Shown here in pieces: positions 10,500-22,529 of a stretch of 64,000 nt of DNA (its first letter is position 1; each line of letters begins with the position of its first letter). Source of the DNA: Hysterangium stoloniferum (taxonomy: Eukaryota > Basidiomycota > Agaricomycetes > Hysterangiales > Hysterangiaceae); the NCBI GenBank assembly GCA_015178975.1, contig WHVD01000011.1, forward strand, positions 124,001 to 188,000, written 5' to 3'. The position numbers and the translations under genes were made by a program. The notes under the pieces are model-generated. The model was not told where the DNA came from. It saw nothing but the letters and a program-made list of their open reading frames with translations, and did not search any database.

Positions 10500-12505
10500 T
10501 GTGGGAGCAAGATAGAGAGAGAAGGAACAGGAAAAGAGGAGGCTGATCAAAGTGGGACAGAGTGAGAAGGAAAGGGCACACGCACCTCCTGGAGGAAAGA
10601 GAGCGGGGTCCGGTCAGAGGAGGGAGAGAGACAGAAACGGTACACACACTGGCTGGAGGAAAGAGAGAGCAGATCAGAGGAGGATGGAGAGAGAAGGAAA
10701 GGGGACATGTACCACCTGGAGGAAAGAGAGAGGAAGCCAATGAGAGCAGGACAGAGAGAGAAGGAAAGGGGACACACACTGGCTGGAGGAAAGAGAGGAG
10801 GAGGACAAAGAGAGAAGGAAAGGGTAGTACACTCACCTCCGGGAGGAAAGAGAGAGGAGGCTGGTCAGAGGAGGACAGAGACAGAAATGGAAATGGGACA
10901 CGCACCGGCTGGAGGAAAGAGAGGAGGATGAAGAGAGAAGGAAATGGTAAGTACACTGGCTGAAAGAGAGGAGGATGAAGAGAGAAGGAAATGGTAAGTA
11001 CACTGGCTGAAAGAGAGGAGGCCGGGAGGACAAAGAGAGAAGGGAAGGGTACACACACTGGCTGGAGAAAAGAGAGGGAAGGAAACAGTGCTTGCACATG
11101 CTGGAGGAAGAGAGGAGACCAGTCAGAGGAGGACAAAGAGAAAGGAAAAGGGACATGCACATCCTGGAGGAAAGAGAGGAGGCCAATCAGAGGAGGAGGA
11201 TGGAGGAAGAAGGAAACAATACACGTACCACCTGGAGGAAAGAGAGAGGAGGCCAGTCAGAGGAGGATGGAGAGAGAAGGATAGGGTACACGCACCATCT
11301 GGAGGAAAGAAACAGAGGCTGCTCAGAGGAGAATGAAGAGAGAAGGAATGGGGCCATGCACCGGCTGGAGGAAAGAGAGGAAGATGAAGAGAGAAGGTAA
11401 GGGTAGACGCACCGGCTGGAGGAAAGAGATAGGACCGGATGGCAGGAGCCAGCAAAGGATACACACACTGGCTGGAGAAAAGAGAGAGGCTGAGCAGAGG
11501 AGGATGAAGAGAGAAGGGAAGGGTAGATGCACTGGAGGAGGATAGAGAGAGCAGGAAAGGGAATGTGCACCACCTGGAGGAAAGATAAGAGGATCAGAGG
11601 AGGATGGAGGAAGAAAGAAACGGTACACACACTACCTGGAAGAAAGAGAGGGCCAATCAGAGGAGGGAGATAGAAGGAAAGGGAACGCTCACCGGCTGGA
11701 GGAAAGAGAGGAGGCCAGTCAGAGGAGGATGGAGAGAGAGGGAAAGGGAATGTGCACCGGCTGGAGGACAGAAAGAAGGAAAGGGAACATGCACCAGGTG
11801 GAGGAAAGAGGAGGCCCATCAAAGGAGAACAGAGAGAAGGGGAAAAGGAACGCGCACAGACTGGAGGAAAGAGGAGGCCCATCAGAGGAGGATGGAGAGA
11901 GAAGGAAATGGTATACGCACCGACTGGAGGAAAAGAGAGGGGAGGTACACACCGACTGGAAGAAAAGAGAGGAGGTAAACACCGACTGGAGGAAAAGAGA
12001 GGGGAGGTACACACCGACTGGAAGAAAAGAGAGGGGAGGTACGCACCGACTGGAAGAAAAGAGAGGGGAAGTACGCACTGACTGGAAGAAAAGAGAGGAG
12101 GTAAGCACTGACTGGAGGAAAAGAGAGGGGAGGTTGATCAGAGGAGGAGGGAGAGAGACAGAAGGAATACACGCACCGGCTGGAGGAAGAGAGAGGTGGC
12201 TGATCAGAGGAGGATAGAGAGAGAAAGGGAACGCGCACTGGCTGGAGGAAAGAGGCCAATCAGAGGAAGATAGAGAGAAGGGAAAGGAATGGTACACGCA
12301 CTGGCTGGGGGAAAGAGAGAGGGCTGGTCAGAGGATGACGGTGCAAGAAGGAAAGGGAATGTGCACGCATGGAGGAAGAGGAAGCTGGTCAGAGAAGGAC
12401 GGTGATCAGAGGAGGACAAAGAGAAGAAAACACATTACACGCACCTCCTGGAGAAAAGAGAGAGGAGGACGAAGAGAAGGAAATGGTACAGGAGGCTGGT
12501 TGAGA
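10500..12505 (+). repeat. purine-rich minisatellite of about 60-68 bp units
   Basis: About 2 kb of tandem, diverged units. Each is anchored by CTGGAGGAAAGAGAG and followed by CAGAGGAGGA and GAGAAGGAAAGGG, then a short ACACRCAC segment; anchors recur every 60-68 bp (for example near 10590, 10650, 10717, 10784). The given strand is overwhelmingly purine, mostly G and A. A shorter sub-array with about 32-bp units (ACCGACTGGAAGAAAAGAGAG) lies at about 11935-12130. Because stop codons are rare in such sequence, overlapping frames up to 275 codons exist on both strands; they are not genes. Confidence 0.95.
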
Positions 12506-12892
12506 AATATTGAACAAAGTGACAGGGTGACATAACACCGTGGGAAGCCCTAAGGCTCACTTCGCTCGCAGATACAGACCGCGGGAAGAAAAAAGGCTCG
12601 CTTCACTTGCACTGCTTCTATTTTATGACTCAGCAATGACGCCCATGGACCCACCAATGCGAATTAACTTATATGACAAGCCTGGGAACCCTTGCTACGC
12701 TGTGGGGCAGTTGCTTCGCGACTGGCCCCACAACTTCGCTGCGGGCTCCGGCTTGTTGGGGGGCGAAGCCCCCCAACCCCCCCCGCGTCCATGACTCTTA
12801 AGTATTTCTCAGCACTTCTAAGTATTTACATATCACAATCACTGTTAGAAGTTAGAAAAGTTAGAAACAATCAATCAAAATACATTAAAACT
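12506..12892. other. GC-hairpin module at the 3' side of the Helitron
   Basis: This stretch is GC-rich compared with its surroundings. It contains a perfect hairpin TTGGGGGGC-GAA-GCCCCCCAA (12756-12776) and GCTTCGCGAC-type motifs. Its right half (about 12660-12815) is repeated, more degraded, at about 28915-29035 next to the Tc1 element at 27-29 kb. It probably holds the 3' non-coding end of the Helitron, but I could not locate a clear CTRR terminus. Confidence 0.45.
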
Positions 12893-14247
12893 TCAATCTA
12901 ATAATACATCTTTGTACACTATAGTTCTCTTTGTCTCCTTTAATAATATTTTTATCCTATTCCAACTTCTTCCCCTTGAAAGTCCCACATACAATTGCCC
13001 ATGTCCAAACACTGCCATTCTCAAATCTATTCCCACCACTTTCAAAGATTGTCCCTGTGACTTGTTAATCGTCATTGCAAATGCCAACCACACTGGAAAC
13101 TGAATACGATGCAGCTTAAATGGCAGTTGATCATCATTTGTAATTATTTTGATGTGTGAAAGAAATGCCATTTTTCCAGTACATGGTCCAGTTAGAATCC
13201 GCACTTGAAGCAAATGATTTTCCATTTTCACCAGTCGCAATCGTGTTCCATTGAAAAGCCCCTCTGTGGATCTATGTTCCGTAACAGCATCAATGGCACT
13301 CCTGGCTTCACCTCAAGTCGACTTGGTGAGATTCCACCAAAATTCAGGCCATTCAAATACTCTACAGGATACATCTCTGTCTCACTGTCTCCCTCTGCAG
13401 TATCAGCACTGTGGCACATACGACTCTCTCCAGGGAATTTATTCAGAAGTTCTGAATTAATCTCATCTACTTCTGAATTCCTTGGACACAGAATTGCCCG
13501 GTCTAAGAAGTCTTCATCTTGACAATCCCTTTGGTCTCTATCCACATGGATGTCTGGATATATCTCAGCAATTAGATCAGACATTTCTGGACCACAGATC
13601 ATATGAGGAGGGATATCCATTGTATGATCCAAAGGTAAATCCTTTCCATGGCCTATATCCAATAGCCACTGAGCAAACTGTTGACTGTCTGGATCATCCT
13701 GGTCCACCCGCATATTCTTTTTCAAGAAGAGTACCTTGATATGCTTCCAGAGTTCTGATTTCTGGATACATTGTCCAATGATCTGTTCTTTTGAACCCTT
13801 GGGTACAACAGGCAAAGTCTGCTGGAAGTCACCTCCCCAGGCCACAGGAATCCCTCCAAAGGGAAGATCCTCCTTGTCTAATAAATCCCTCAGGGTTCTG
13901 TCAACTGCCTCACATATGAAATGTGACTGCATGGGAACTTCATCCCAGATAATCAGTCGGACCTTCTTCATGAGCTCTGCTTTTTCTGAGCCCTTTTTGA
14001 TATGACATAGAGCATCCTTCTCACAGGGAACAGGGATTGAAAATGTGCTGTGAGAAGTGCGACCACCCTTGAGAATCATTGATGCAATTCCAGAAGATGC
14101 CACACAAAGTACAATGTAGCCTTTGGCCCTACATGCATGTGCCAGAGTATTCCATACAAAGGACTTGCCAGCGCCACCTGGACCATTCACAAAAAACAAT
14201 TTGCCCTGCTGCTCATCCACTGCTTTCATTATAGTCTCAAAGGCAGC
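12893..14247 (-). pseudogene. Helitron Pif1-type helicase domain (C-terminal part, broken)
   Basis: SF1B helicase half of a Rep-helicase; in intact elements it unwinds DNA during rolling-circle transposition. Visible motifs in order are Walker A (VNGPGGAGKSFVWNTL), motif Ia (VLCVASSGIAS), Walker B (LIIWDEVPM), motif III (WGGDFQQTLPVVP), a late motif with AFAMTINKSQGQSL, and YVGLSRGRSWNRIKIL near the C-terminus. It is separated from the Rep half by one in-frame TGA (14248-14250); the reading phase is the same on both sides, so this was one protein. A single-base frameshift at about 13240-13255 shifts the last 115 codons. The ATG at 14229 is internal, not a true start. Stop codon is at 12893. 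Confidence 0.9.
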
Positions 14248-17200
14248 TCATTGTTCAGGATTACACTTTTCAAGATTGGCTTGGGCACTGGCATGCTCAA
14301 TATCAACATCATAATCTGACTGCTCCCTAATGAGACGGTTGCCAACAATCCCATCCCAAACATCAGTGCAGTTTGGCATGGTTGGATAGTGTGAGAGGGA
14401 CTTTCCAGAATAGCGGAGGATCTTATCAATCTCATAGAGACCAAAGTCATAAATCCTGTGTGGTGATGGATTGACAATGCCATGTTTTTGCTGAAGTATG
14501 AACTTCAAATCATCACAAAGAAATGCTTTGAAGTCATTCCAGAGTTCATGGGGTTGTGCAGGGGAGGACATGGTCAAAATGATGGCAAATAACCTGCGAA
14601 GTTGAAACCCAGACTCTATGTGACTGGCTTCTGTGAGGCACATGTGCCACTGGCGGTCATCTTCAAGCAAACCACGTGCAACACAGGCTTGCTGAAATGT
14701 GGGATAAGTCTCACCCTGAAAAGTCCTGAGCTGTTCAAATGAGGTGGCACCTTTGACAACAGTGAGCAAAGTACGGAGGTGGAATCTTTCCCCACTGGCA
14801 ATATTGACAAAATGAATGCGCCCTATGGAAAAACCACTTTGACGTGGCTTCCATGATTTCTTCTTGGGTACATATGTGAAATACTCAGGAAAGTCCATAT
14901 AAAATGTGTCCTGGGCACGCTGTCCATTATAACCAATAAGACCCTTGGCATTAGCTTCAAAATAAGCCATGAGAGTTGTCCCTGAACGCTCTGCCCTTTG
15001 TAAAGCCTCAGCAGGACCTTGATCACCATCAAAAAGTACAGTATTCTCCCCAGGAAGATGGACACCAAGTGCCATTACTGCAGGAACCTGGGTGTGGAGT
15101 TCATTACGCATTAATTGCCAGACAGATTCATGTGCACTGACATAATGTGCATCGAGGTACTGTTGAATCTCATCTGGTGTCTTTCCAAATTCCATAGTTG
15201 TACGATCATGGCCCTTGTAACAGTATTTATGCATGTACTTCATTGACCTATTGGTGAAGGTCAACTCTACATTGATGTGGCATTCAAAGGTGAGAATCAA
15301 AATAGGGGAGTAAGGGACAACATGTCTGTTGTCATATGTAAACTTGGGAGTTTCATAAACCCTTCCATTGTTGGGGCGAGCATATGTTGGATAGCCTTCC
15401 TCATTGACAATGGTGGCTTCACACCAATCCTTTGGATAGTATTTACTGCACTTCTTATCAACCATACAGGCAGCATTTGGATGTTCAGCTCCACAGGGGC
15501 CATGGGTCATGAGTTGTCCTACTAAATTAAATAGTCTGGGATGTGTTTCAGGATCTGGAAAACAGGCAGAAACAAATGAGTCAACGTCTTCTGATGTTCT
15601 TGGCTTATTCTGGTCATCAAACCATATGAGGCAGTGCATGTGTGGAAGACCCCACTTTTGGAATTCAATGACATGGATATGGGCTACTGTTCTACCAAAG
15701 ATGTGGTCCTCTGTGATCATCTTGAGCAGTTTAGCCTTCTTGGCAGCAAAGACACGGGAGACCAAATCAGGACGATCAGCAGCAGTCTGGCCAGGAAGCA
15801 ATTCATCAGTCACCTCCTTCCACTTGGGATTGGCTGTCATAGTGATGAAGCAGCTGGCATTGCCATACTTTCGTGCAATTGCAAATGAATTTTGCAAACT
15901 TTGTCTCATATCCCTTGAACTGCCAGTAAATGTAGAAGGGAGTATGACCCTCTGACCAATACTATTGGCATCTGTGTTGACATCCTCACGTGTAAAGGCA
16001 TTGACCACCTGGTTGTAGAGTTCTGCACATAACCTTGGTTGATTATCCCTGAGAAATCTCAATCTGCGCTGCTCTGTTACTGCCCAGGCATTGACAATAT
16101 ACTGTTGGAATAGCTTTTGTGCATAAAAAAGGGTCATGGCTTCATATGCTCTGGGAAATAGGCGATAGGCATAATATTCACATTGGGTCACCTTCCGACT
16201 TTTATCTTCATCTTCACCTTCTTCATCCTGCTGTCCAGGCTGGGGCTGCCAATTTTGATTGGCATAGGGAATGTCCCATGACCAACCATGCTCACCCCTG
16301 GGAAAGAGCATGACATAATGAAGGGGTGTATAAATGGCTTGTGCATCATGGACATGATGGAACTGGCCCCCTCTCCTCTGAACAATAATATCCCTTGGGT
16401 CACCACGACCTGTATCACCATCTCCAGGGAGAATGACTGCAAGTTCATCACCAGTTGGAAGATTGTACTGTCTGGGATCATTAAAGGCTTTGTAGTTCAA
16501 CCTGACATGTAGCCTTGGAGTCTCTGCCTGTGTCCTCAATCGCTCATGTGCCTGGCGATAGAGTTGTATAAAGGGATTATATTGCTCCATCATATCCTGG
16601 AGGTCAGAAAAAGTTTGGTTATTTAGGCTTCGATTGGCCCTGTGATTCTGCCTCTGCTGCAATGCCTGTCTGAGTCCATCCTCCTGTACCAATGCAGGAT
16701 CATGGATGTAAAGCTGTGCATAGCTACGTGATACACCTTCTCCATAAGGAATCAAGGAACCATGCTGGTGATACAATCCACCATGGATTTTAAAGACATA
16801 TGGACCACCACCACCTTGCAAGACAGACTCATCCAAATTGACACCCAGTGATGTAAATGCAAATGCATTATTATAGGCACGAATGATCTTGAGAAATTCT
16901 CTGCTATTGTCTGTATTACCCTCCAGGAGAGACCTTAAAGTGTGAGGGACTGGCTCAAGTATTGGGAGGGCCACCTTTCCTCGCTTGCAACACTTGCCAA
17001 ATTTTGGATGTGTCTTAGAGCTATTTGAGATATGCTCATCCATCCAGTGCAAAGCTCCACAGTCTGAACACTGTATGTCCATACGTCCCAAGTCATGTCT
17101 TTGAAACCTGTCCTCCACAACTGGTTGCCATCCAATGGGTAATTGTGGAATGGGAGGTGGAGGCATAGCTGCAGGCTGTAAAATGGCTGGAGGTGGGGGA

Positions 17201-18851
17201 ATAGCTGGAAGTGGGGCTAACTGTAGTTGCTGTTGCTGTTGTGGAGCTGGATTTTCAGGTAGATGGTGAAGCTGTGGTGGTGCCCACTGCAAAATAGGTG
17301 CTTGTTGTTGTTGTGGAGCTGGATTTCCAGGTGGATGTTGATGCTGTGGTGGTGCTAACTGTAAAATAGGTACCTGTGCCTGGAGTTGTGGAATGGCAGG
17401 AGGTAGTGCTAACTGTAGCTGTTGTTGCTGTTGTGGAGCTGGATGTCCAGGTGGATGGTAATGCTGTGGTGGTTCCCACTGTAAAATAGGTGGTTGTTGC
17501 TGCTGTGGATGGTGATACTGTAGTGGTGCAACTACATTTCTTGGTTGATGACCATGCTGTGGATGTGGTGCTGACTGTAAAATTTGTGGCTGCACTTGAG
17601 CAGGTTGGCCTAATGGTGGTAAAGCAGCATACTGAGCATACAGAGCAGCTACTCCAGCAGAGCCAACTGCAGGCTGGACAGCTTCATCTGCAGGTGCACC
17701 CTGTTGTATATATGGTGCTAATTGAAGAAGTGGTTGCTGGAGTTGAGCAGCTACATTGCCTCGTACATGACCTGGTGCCTGTGGCTGAACAAGTGCATTT
17801 GCTGGTTGATGACCCTGCTGGATATGTGGTGCTAACTGCAAAACTGGTTGCTGCAATTGAGCAGCTGGATTTCTCTGTCCACGATCCTGCCTAAGAGGTT
17901 GTAATGGTGGCAAATCTGCATACTGCCTATGCAAAAGAGCCACTGCATCAGAGCCAACTATAGCAGAGCCACCTGCAGTAGAGCCACTTGCAGTAGAGCC
18001 ACTTGCAGCAGAGCCGCTAGGTGGATGGTGATGCTGTGGTGGGGCCAACTGCACAATGGATCCTGTGCCTGGAGTTGTGGTATGATATTAGCAGGTGGAT
18101 GACCATGGTGCAGTGGTGCAGATTGGACAATTTTAGCAGCTTTATTTCCTCGTCCACGACCCCACCTAAGAGGCTGTAATGGTGGCAAATCTGCATACTG
18201 TTTAAGCAAAAGATCCACTGCATCAGAGCCAACTGTGGCAGAGCCACTTGCAGCAGAGCCGCTTGCAGCAGAGCCACTTGCAGCAGAGCCGCTTGCAGCA
18301 GAGCCGCTTGCAGCAGAGCCGCTTGCAGCAGAGCCGCTTGCAGCAGAGCCGCTTGCAGCAGAGCCGCTTGCAGCAGAGCCGCTTGCAGCAGAGCCGCTTG
18401 CAGCAGAGCCGCTTGCAGCAGAGCCGCTTGCAGCAGAGCCGCTTGCAGCAGAGCCGCTTGCAGCAGAGCCGCTTGCAGCAGAGCCGCTTGCAGCAGAGCC
18501 GCTTGCAGCAGAGCCGCTTGCAGCAGAGCCGCTTGCAGCAGAGCCGCTTGCAGCAGAGCCGCTTGCAGCAGAGCCGCTTGCAGCAGAGCCGCTTGCAGCA
18601 GAGCCGCTTGCAGCAGAGCCGCTTGCATGAGAGCCACTTGCAGCAGAGCCACCTGGCTGAGCAACCAAAAATGGATTATCAGATTGACCTCTACCAACAG
18701 GAAGATGGAGATCTCGGAATGGTTGAAGAGGAGGCGGTATATTAGAATTCACAGCTAAACACCGATGACGATCAGATGGAGATGTCATTTGCAATTGCGC
18801 CCTATGCTGCCTTCGCTCCTCCTCCCGATTACGCTCAGGTGTTCGATCCAT
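14248..18851 (-). pseudogene. Helitron Rep (HUH endonuclease) domain, N-terminal part, broken
   Basis: Catalytic half of the Rep-helicase. The start is taken at ATG 18851 (MDRTPERNREEER). A repetitive low-complexity region follows: 15-bp repeats coding GSAAS (about 18240-18640), then Gln/Pro/His-rich sequence to about 17150. A Cys/His cluster (CSDCGALHWMDEH, then CC) looks like a zinc-binding motif. The Helitron-like N domain follows (RLFPRAYEAMTLFYAQKLF), then the two-His motif in FQKWGLPHMHCLIWF, then the tyrosine block MKYMHKYCYKGHD, so His and Tyr catalytic residues are present. A one-base frameshift near 18054 splits the N-terminal tail from the rest. The frame ends at a TGA (14248-14250) that interrupts NPEQ and AAFETI and was probably CGA. 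Confidence 0.88.
18236..18645 (-). repeat. 15-bp tandem repeat coding (GSAAS)n in Helitron Rep
   Basis: About 26 nearly identical 15-bp units (forward strand GCAGCAGAGCCGCTT) lie in frame inside the Rep gene and encode a run of Gly-Ser-Ala-Ala-Ser. Most units are identical, so expansion is recent compared with the rest of the element. The three forward frames over it are open too and are shadows. Confidence 0.95.
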
Positions 18852-20155
18852 CCTAATATAGCAATCACAGCAGTAGCAGCAGAGAGAGAAACCCTGCAAG
18901 AGAGGGGGAAGAGAGGAGGGGCAGAAAGTTGTAGTGAATTAGGCTAAAATAAGCCAAAGAAAATTACAGGGAAAGGACTCACTTTCAATACTCCACTTAT
19001 ACTTATAGGGAGTGGTCACAAACACAGTAGAGAGTGGCAGGGAAAAGAAATGCAGACAAATGGGTCTAAAATAGCCTAAAAACACGAAAAATAATGCATA
19101 AATATTTTTTAATAGCACGAGGAAAGGTACCAATACAAACCTGGAGATATGTTATATCTTCCAGTAACAATAGAACCCGCAATCAAGGCAAAATGGCCCA
19201 GAATAGTGGGTCAATTTCACTGTAAGAACAATATTTGAGTAAAAAAAGGTAAGATTAATTACAGGGACAGGAATCACCTTCAATACTCGACTTATAATCA
19301 CAGAGAAGACTCAAAAAGCAGTGGAGAGTCCCAGGGAAAGGAAATTCAGACAAATAGGTCTAAAATAACCCAAAAATGGGACAAATAATGCATAAATATA
19401 TTACAACAGCATGAGAAAGTCCAAAACATACCTGATATTATAGAATAGTCTTCAGACTGTGTATTTCAAAATTATGAATGAGAAGAACACCTGGGAAAGG
19501 GTAATTTGACTGCAAATAAATTATTTAATCATTAAAAAAAGTGAAAATTAAATAATAATTGGTAGAAGCTCACCACACCTTTTATATTGCCTGAGGAGTT
19601 GAAGAAGGCTTCAGAGATGATAAATGCTCAATATGGGGGGTCCAGGGCCAGTGGATAGCCAGACTCTAACTGCAGAATAATATATTTAATTATTAAAAAG
19701 GCCAAATTTAATATAATTAAATAGAGGCCTCAACACACCTTGGTATGGGTCCAAATACCTTGAGAAATATTCCAAAGAGCAGCCTCTCACAATGTAAAGA
19801 GGACAAAGCTGGGGAGGGAGAGGGGAAGGGAGAAGGTGTGGCAGCCTCAAGGCTTTACAGCGGGCTTCTGGGCCTCCCGTGGCTATGGCCGAAAATGTTC
19901 CCACGTGTCACCAATGTCACGGAAAAGCTCCCGTGCATGTCACAGAATGCTCCCGCGAATGCCAAAAAGCATCCGGATTTGCTCCCGTGCTGACTAATTA
20001 CTCTGCGCCCTCACGGATTAGGGTGCCTTCGGCACCTAAAAGTGCCCACCACCCACCGTACAACTTTACTTTATTTGATGTTTTTAATTTATTTAATTAC
20101 CTCAGAAATATTTATTTGTAAGACTACTTTACATCATACATGTATTACTAAAACT
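18852..20155. other. non-coding right part of the Helitron region
   Basis: No gene seen. A unit of about 190 bp at 18955-19145 recurs at 19252-19440 with clear divergence (shared words ATTACAGGGA, CAATACTC, AATGCATAAATAT). A shorter pair ending CACACCT occurs at about 19500-19580 and 19660-19740. Between 19895 and 20000 several spaced AAAATGCTCCCGTG-like words occur, ending in a TGCCTTCGGCACC-type hairpin at about 20021. Similar subrepeats lie at 27000-27190. Confidence 0.5.
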
Positions 20156-22110
20156 ACACAAGGCTGTGACCTGTGGGGGACAAGCCCCCACCATGCTACC
20201 ACCCCACAACTTTACTCGGTCGCTTCGCGACCTGGTGGATCAATGTCTTTAAAGACTACATAAGCAATTTGTATTACCTTCTGTGACCACTTCTGTACAT
20301 TCCAGCTTCCCATTTATTCATTCAGAAATTTATGTTAAAGTGATTAAATTTTACATTATTCACAATTATATATACTATATACTTTTGTAAATTCACTGAA
20401 CCTAAAAAATATAAGTCAGTCTCCTTCTGGAACCTTGCTGAATACTTATGTAGTCATGGATCAATAATAACATCCTTAAACACTACATATTTGGCTTGAA
20501 ATAGTATTTTTATTCTTCCTCAATTTGTTTCTTTTGAAGTGTCAGGTGTTTTGTTCCACATTGGACTTCCAACTTCCCATATGGCTGTGATTGCCCTTCC
20601 CATATCATATTGGGGACTTCTGCAGATTCTAGCTCCCTATTTATTCTCTTTCATACTCATACCCCACTTTCCTTCCATTCCACTCATCTGTCTGTCATTG
20701 AATCTTTTAGTATACATTATTGTCTTGTATCCTACTAATCTCCAGTTCAAACATTGATTTAGACCCTTTCTGTTAAGAACCACAATGTTCAGGCCCCTAT
20801 GTGTATTTTCAACCTACATATACTGTCCTCTGGCATTGTGATACCCAACAACACACCCACTTAATGATTTCCTTTTCCAGCCACTCTATCTCAGTTCTGT
20901 TCTAATGACATTCCATTATTCCTTGCATCATTTCACCATATCATTTACCACCTCAGAATATTTAACTTTCTTCTGCTGTCTTGTATTCCTTTTCTTAATA
21001 TCCTGTTCAGTTTCCTGATGTCCTTTGTTCTGTGAATATCAAATCTCCAATTTCAGCTGTGTTTCCATTTACTTTAGATAAAACCTGTTAGGACTGGAAA
21101 ACCCACTGGGCTCCAGACTCCATCCTACATGCACCTAACTCACTATACCAAGCTACAGCTAAACCAGAAAACCCACTGGGACCCAGATGTCAAGCCTGTC
21201 TATGCCCGACCCTCTGTGTCTCACACATCAGTCATCAGACTCTGCCAGGTCCCACACACATCAAAGCCTGTCTATGTCTGACCCCATTCCATACACCAGT
21301 CACCAGGCTCTGCCTGGATAACCTGACAGCTCTCTAACTGAGCCCTGTTCCTGTTATAGTCTAATGACCTGTCATGTTTCAGACTCTGCCTCCATTCCAT
21401 TCTGTTCCTAATACCTAGTTTGGTGTTTACTCATCTTGTTTCATGATTACTTGTTTAGGATTTCATTATTACTGGATTTGGTATAACATACATTCCACAC
21501 TCTATATAGTCTGGCAGATGTTGTACATACAATCCAGTCAGAAAATCAGCTTAGATCCCCCCAGTAATCTCATTATATTTTCCACTCTATTCCTCTCTTT
21601 GAAACACACCGCTATTTACCTCATCAGAGCCCATACATAGGCTCTGACCTATCTTCACTTGACCTCCAACCCATCACCACCCGACCCCTTAACCTCCACG
21701 GGATTCCTGCAATCAACCCTCCAACCTCTTGACCACTAACTACTCCCAGACTCCCTGGGATTCCTGTCTGCCTGTCTGAAATTGGATGCCATGATCTCAT
21801 GAGGGTGCAGCCTATAAGCTGAAGCCAAGTCCTACTGGATTATCTGTGGGTTTCTCCAGAAATCCTCTGCTAAGCCCTGCATGCAACTTAACAAAACCCC
21901 ATCATGTACATACACTACTATCCTTCAGTTTGAATATTGACTCAGAATACCCATTTGTAATATCTCTCTCATGTTTAGAAGTGCATGCAATAATACCTTC
22001 ATTTACCTTTTAAGTATTGTTCATACTGCTTAATCCTTTGCTAGTGTCTGGCCAGACTGAGACTTATGATCCTTTTTGACCTTAGCCTCTGGGCCCTCAT
22101 TTACAGTGAA
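20156..22110 (+). repeat. dispersed GC-hairpin repeat, copy 2 (interrupted by a solo LTR)
   Basis: Second copy of the family at 8521. It starts TACACAAGGCTGTGACC with the same two GC hairpins and then follows the same AT-rich body. The body is interrupted at 21086-21893 by a solo LTR with a perfect AAACC target duplication and resumes after it (for example ACACTACTATCCTTCAG on both copies). No coding content. Confidence 0.7.
21086..21893 (+). repeat. solo LTR, TGTTA/TAACA family (copy L1)
   Basis: 808-bp solo LTR that starts TGTTAGGACTGG and ends CTTAACA, flanked by the 5-bp duplication AAACC (21081-21085 and 21894-21898). It shares with the other copies a TATA-like TCTATATAGTCTGG, then ACAATCCAGTCAGAAAAT and CCTATAAGCTGAAGCCAAG. 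No internal retrotransposon of this family is found in the window. Confidence 0.92.
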
Positions 22111-22529
22111 GTGCCATAATCCATCCTGCATTCATACTCCCTGTCAAGACCCGTTCCCAGGAACTCCATGGAGTATCCTTCAGATATTATATTAGGTTCT
22201 GAATCATCTGTTAGAATTACATAATAGGGTGAAAAGTATTGACCTGAGCTGGATTTGAATCAGTGACCACTATGTCTGGATTACATGTCTAGTGCTCTTA
22301 ACCCCTGAGCTATCAGGCCATTAAGAGTAGTTCTATTAAGAACCAGTTACTACTGAGATGATTAGTCATCAGTAAGATATTAATATATCCAGGTCAACCA
22401 TTGCTCATTCAACACCATCTTCCAGACCAGTATCAAGATCTGGAATCCACTGGAACCTGACCCTTATCCCTCAAGTACCCTTTGACTCACATCCCATTCT
22501 GTCAGTCTGCTCCCTGACCAGGCACCTTC
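22111..22529. other. spacer between LTR copies, holds a tRNA-like sequence
   Basis: No protein gene is seen. The notable content is the tRNA-Thr-like sequence at 22240-22319 on the minus strand. The remainder is unclassified AT-rich DNA. Confidence 0.5.
22240..22319 (-). tRNA. tRNA-Thr(UGU)-like sequence, probably a pseudogene
   Basis: Read on the minus strand it begins GGCCTGATAGCTCAGGGG, with acceptor arm GGCCTGA pairing with TCAGGTC near the end (one G-U pair), a D-arm box A (TAGCTCAGGGGTTAAGAGC), an anticodon loop CATGTAA (anticodon TGT) and a T-arm box B-like GATTCAAATCC. Defects: a mismatch in the anticodon stem, a mismatch closing the T-loop (A where G is expected), and about 11 nt between the anticodon stem and T-arm, longer than a normal class I variable loop. 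It could be a decayed tRNA gene or a tRNA-derived SINE head. Confidence 0.45.

Larger units (their letters stand above)
12506..20150 (-). mobile_element. decayed autonomous Helitron
   Basis: Rolling-circle transposon that encodes a Rep-helicase (see the two coding entries). It reads on the minus strand, so its 3' end is at low coordinates. Flanking non-coding parts are the GC-hairpin module on the left and about 1.2 kb on the right. The right part carries pairs of diverged direct repeats (18966 and about 19260; 19500 and 19670), then a stretch of AAAATGCTCCCGYG-like subrepeats (19895-20000). A second GC-hairpin repeat begins at about 20156. The true termini (5' TC, 3' CTRR between A and T) were not found, so both edges are estimates. 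Confidence 0.6.

Noticed and set aside
10480-12419. Many overlapping open frames up to 275 codons, both strands
   Set aside because: They all lie in the purine-rich minisatellite, where stop codons are rare on either strand; the products are repetitive Ser/Pro/Leu or Arg/Glu/Gly strings with no start or splice context.
17255-17894. Antisense frames over the Gln/Pro/His-rich Helitron linker
   Set aside because: They are shadows of the Rep coding strand, Thr/Ser- or Val/Gln-rich, without a domain.
18017-18745. Long frames on the other phases and strand over the 15-bp repeat (Ala-Glu-Pro-Leu, Leu-Gln-Gln-Ser-Arg, Leu-Leu-Gln-Ala strings)
   Set aside because: A 15-bp repeat keeps all phases open. 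Only the GSAAS phase joins the Helitron Rep frame on both sides apart from one frameshift.
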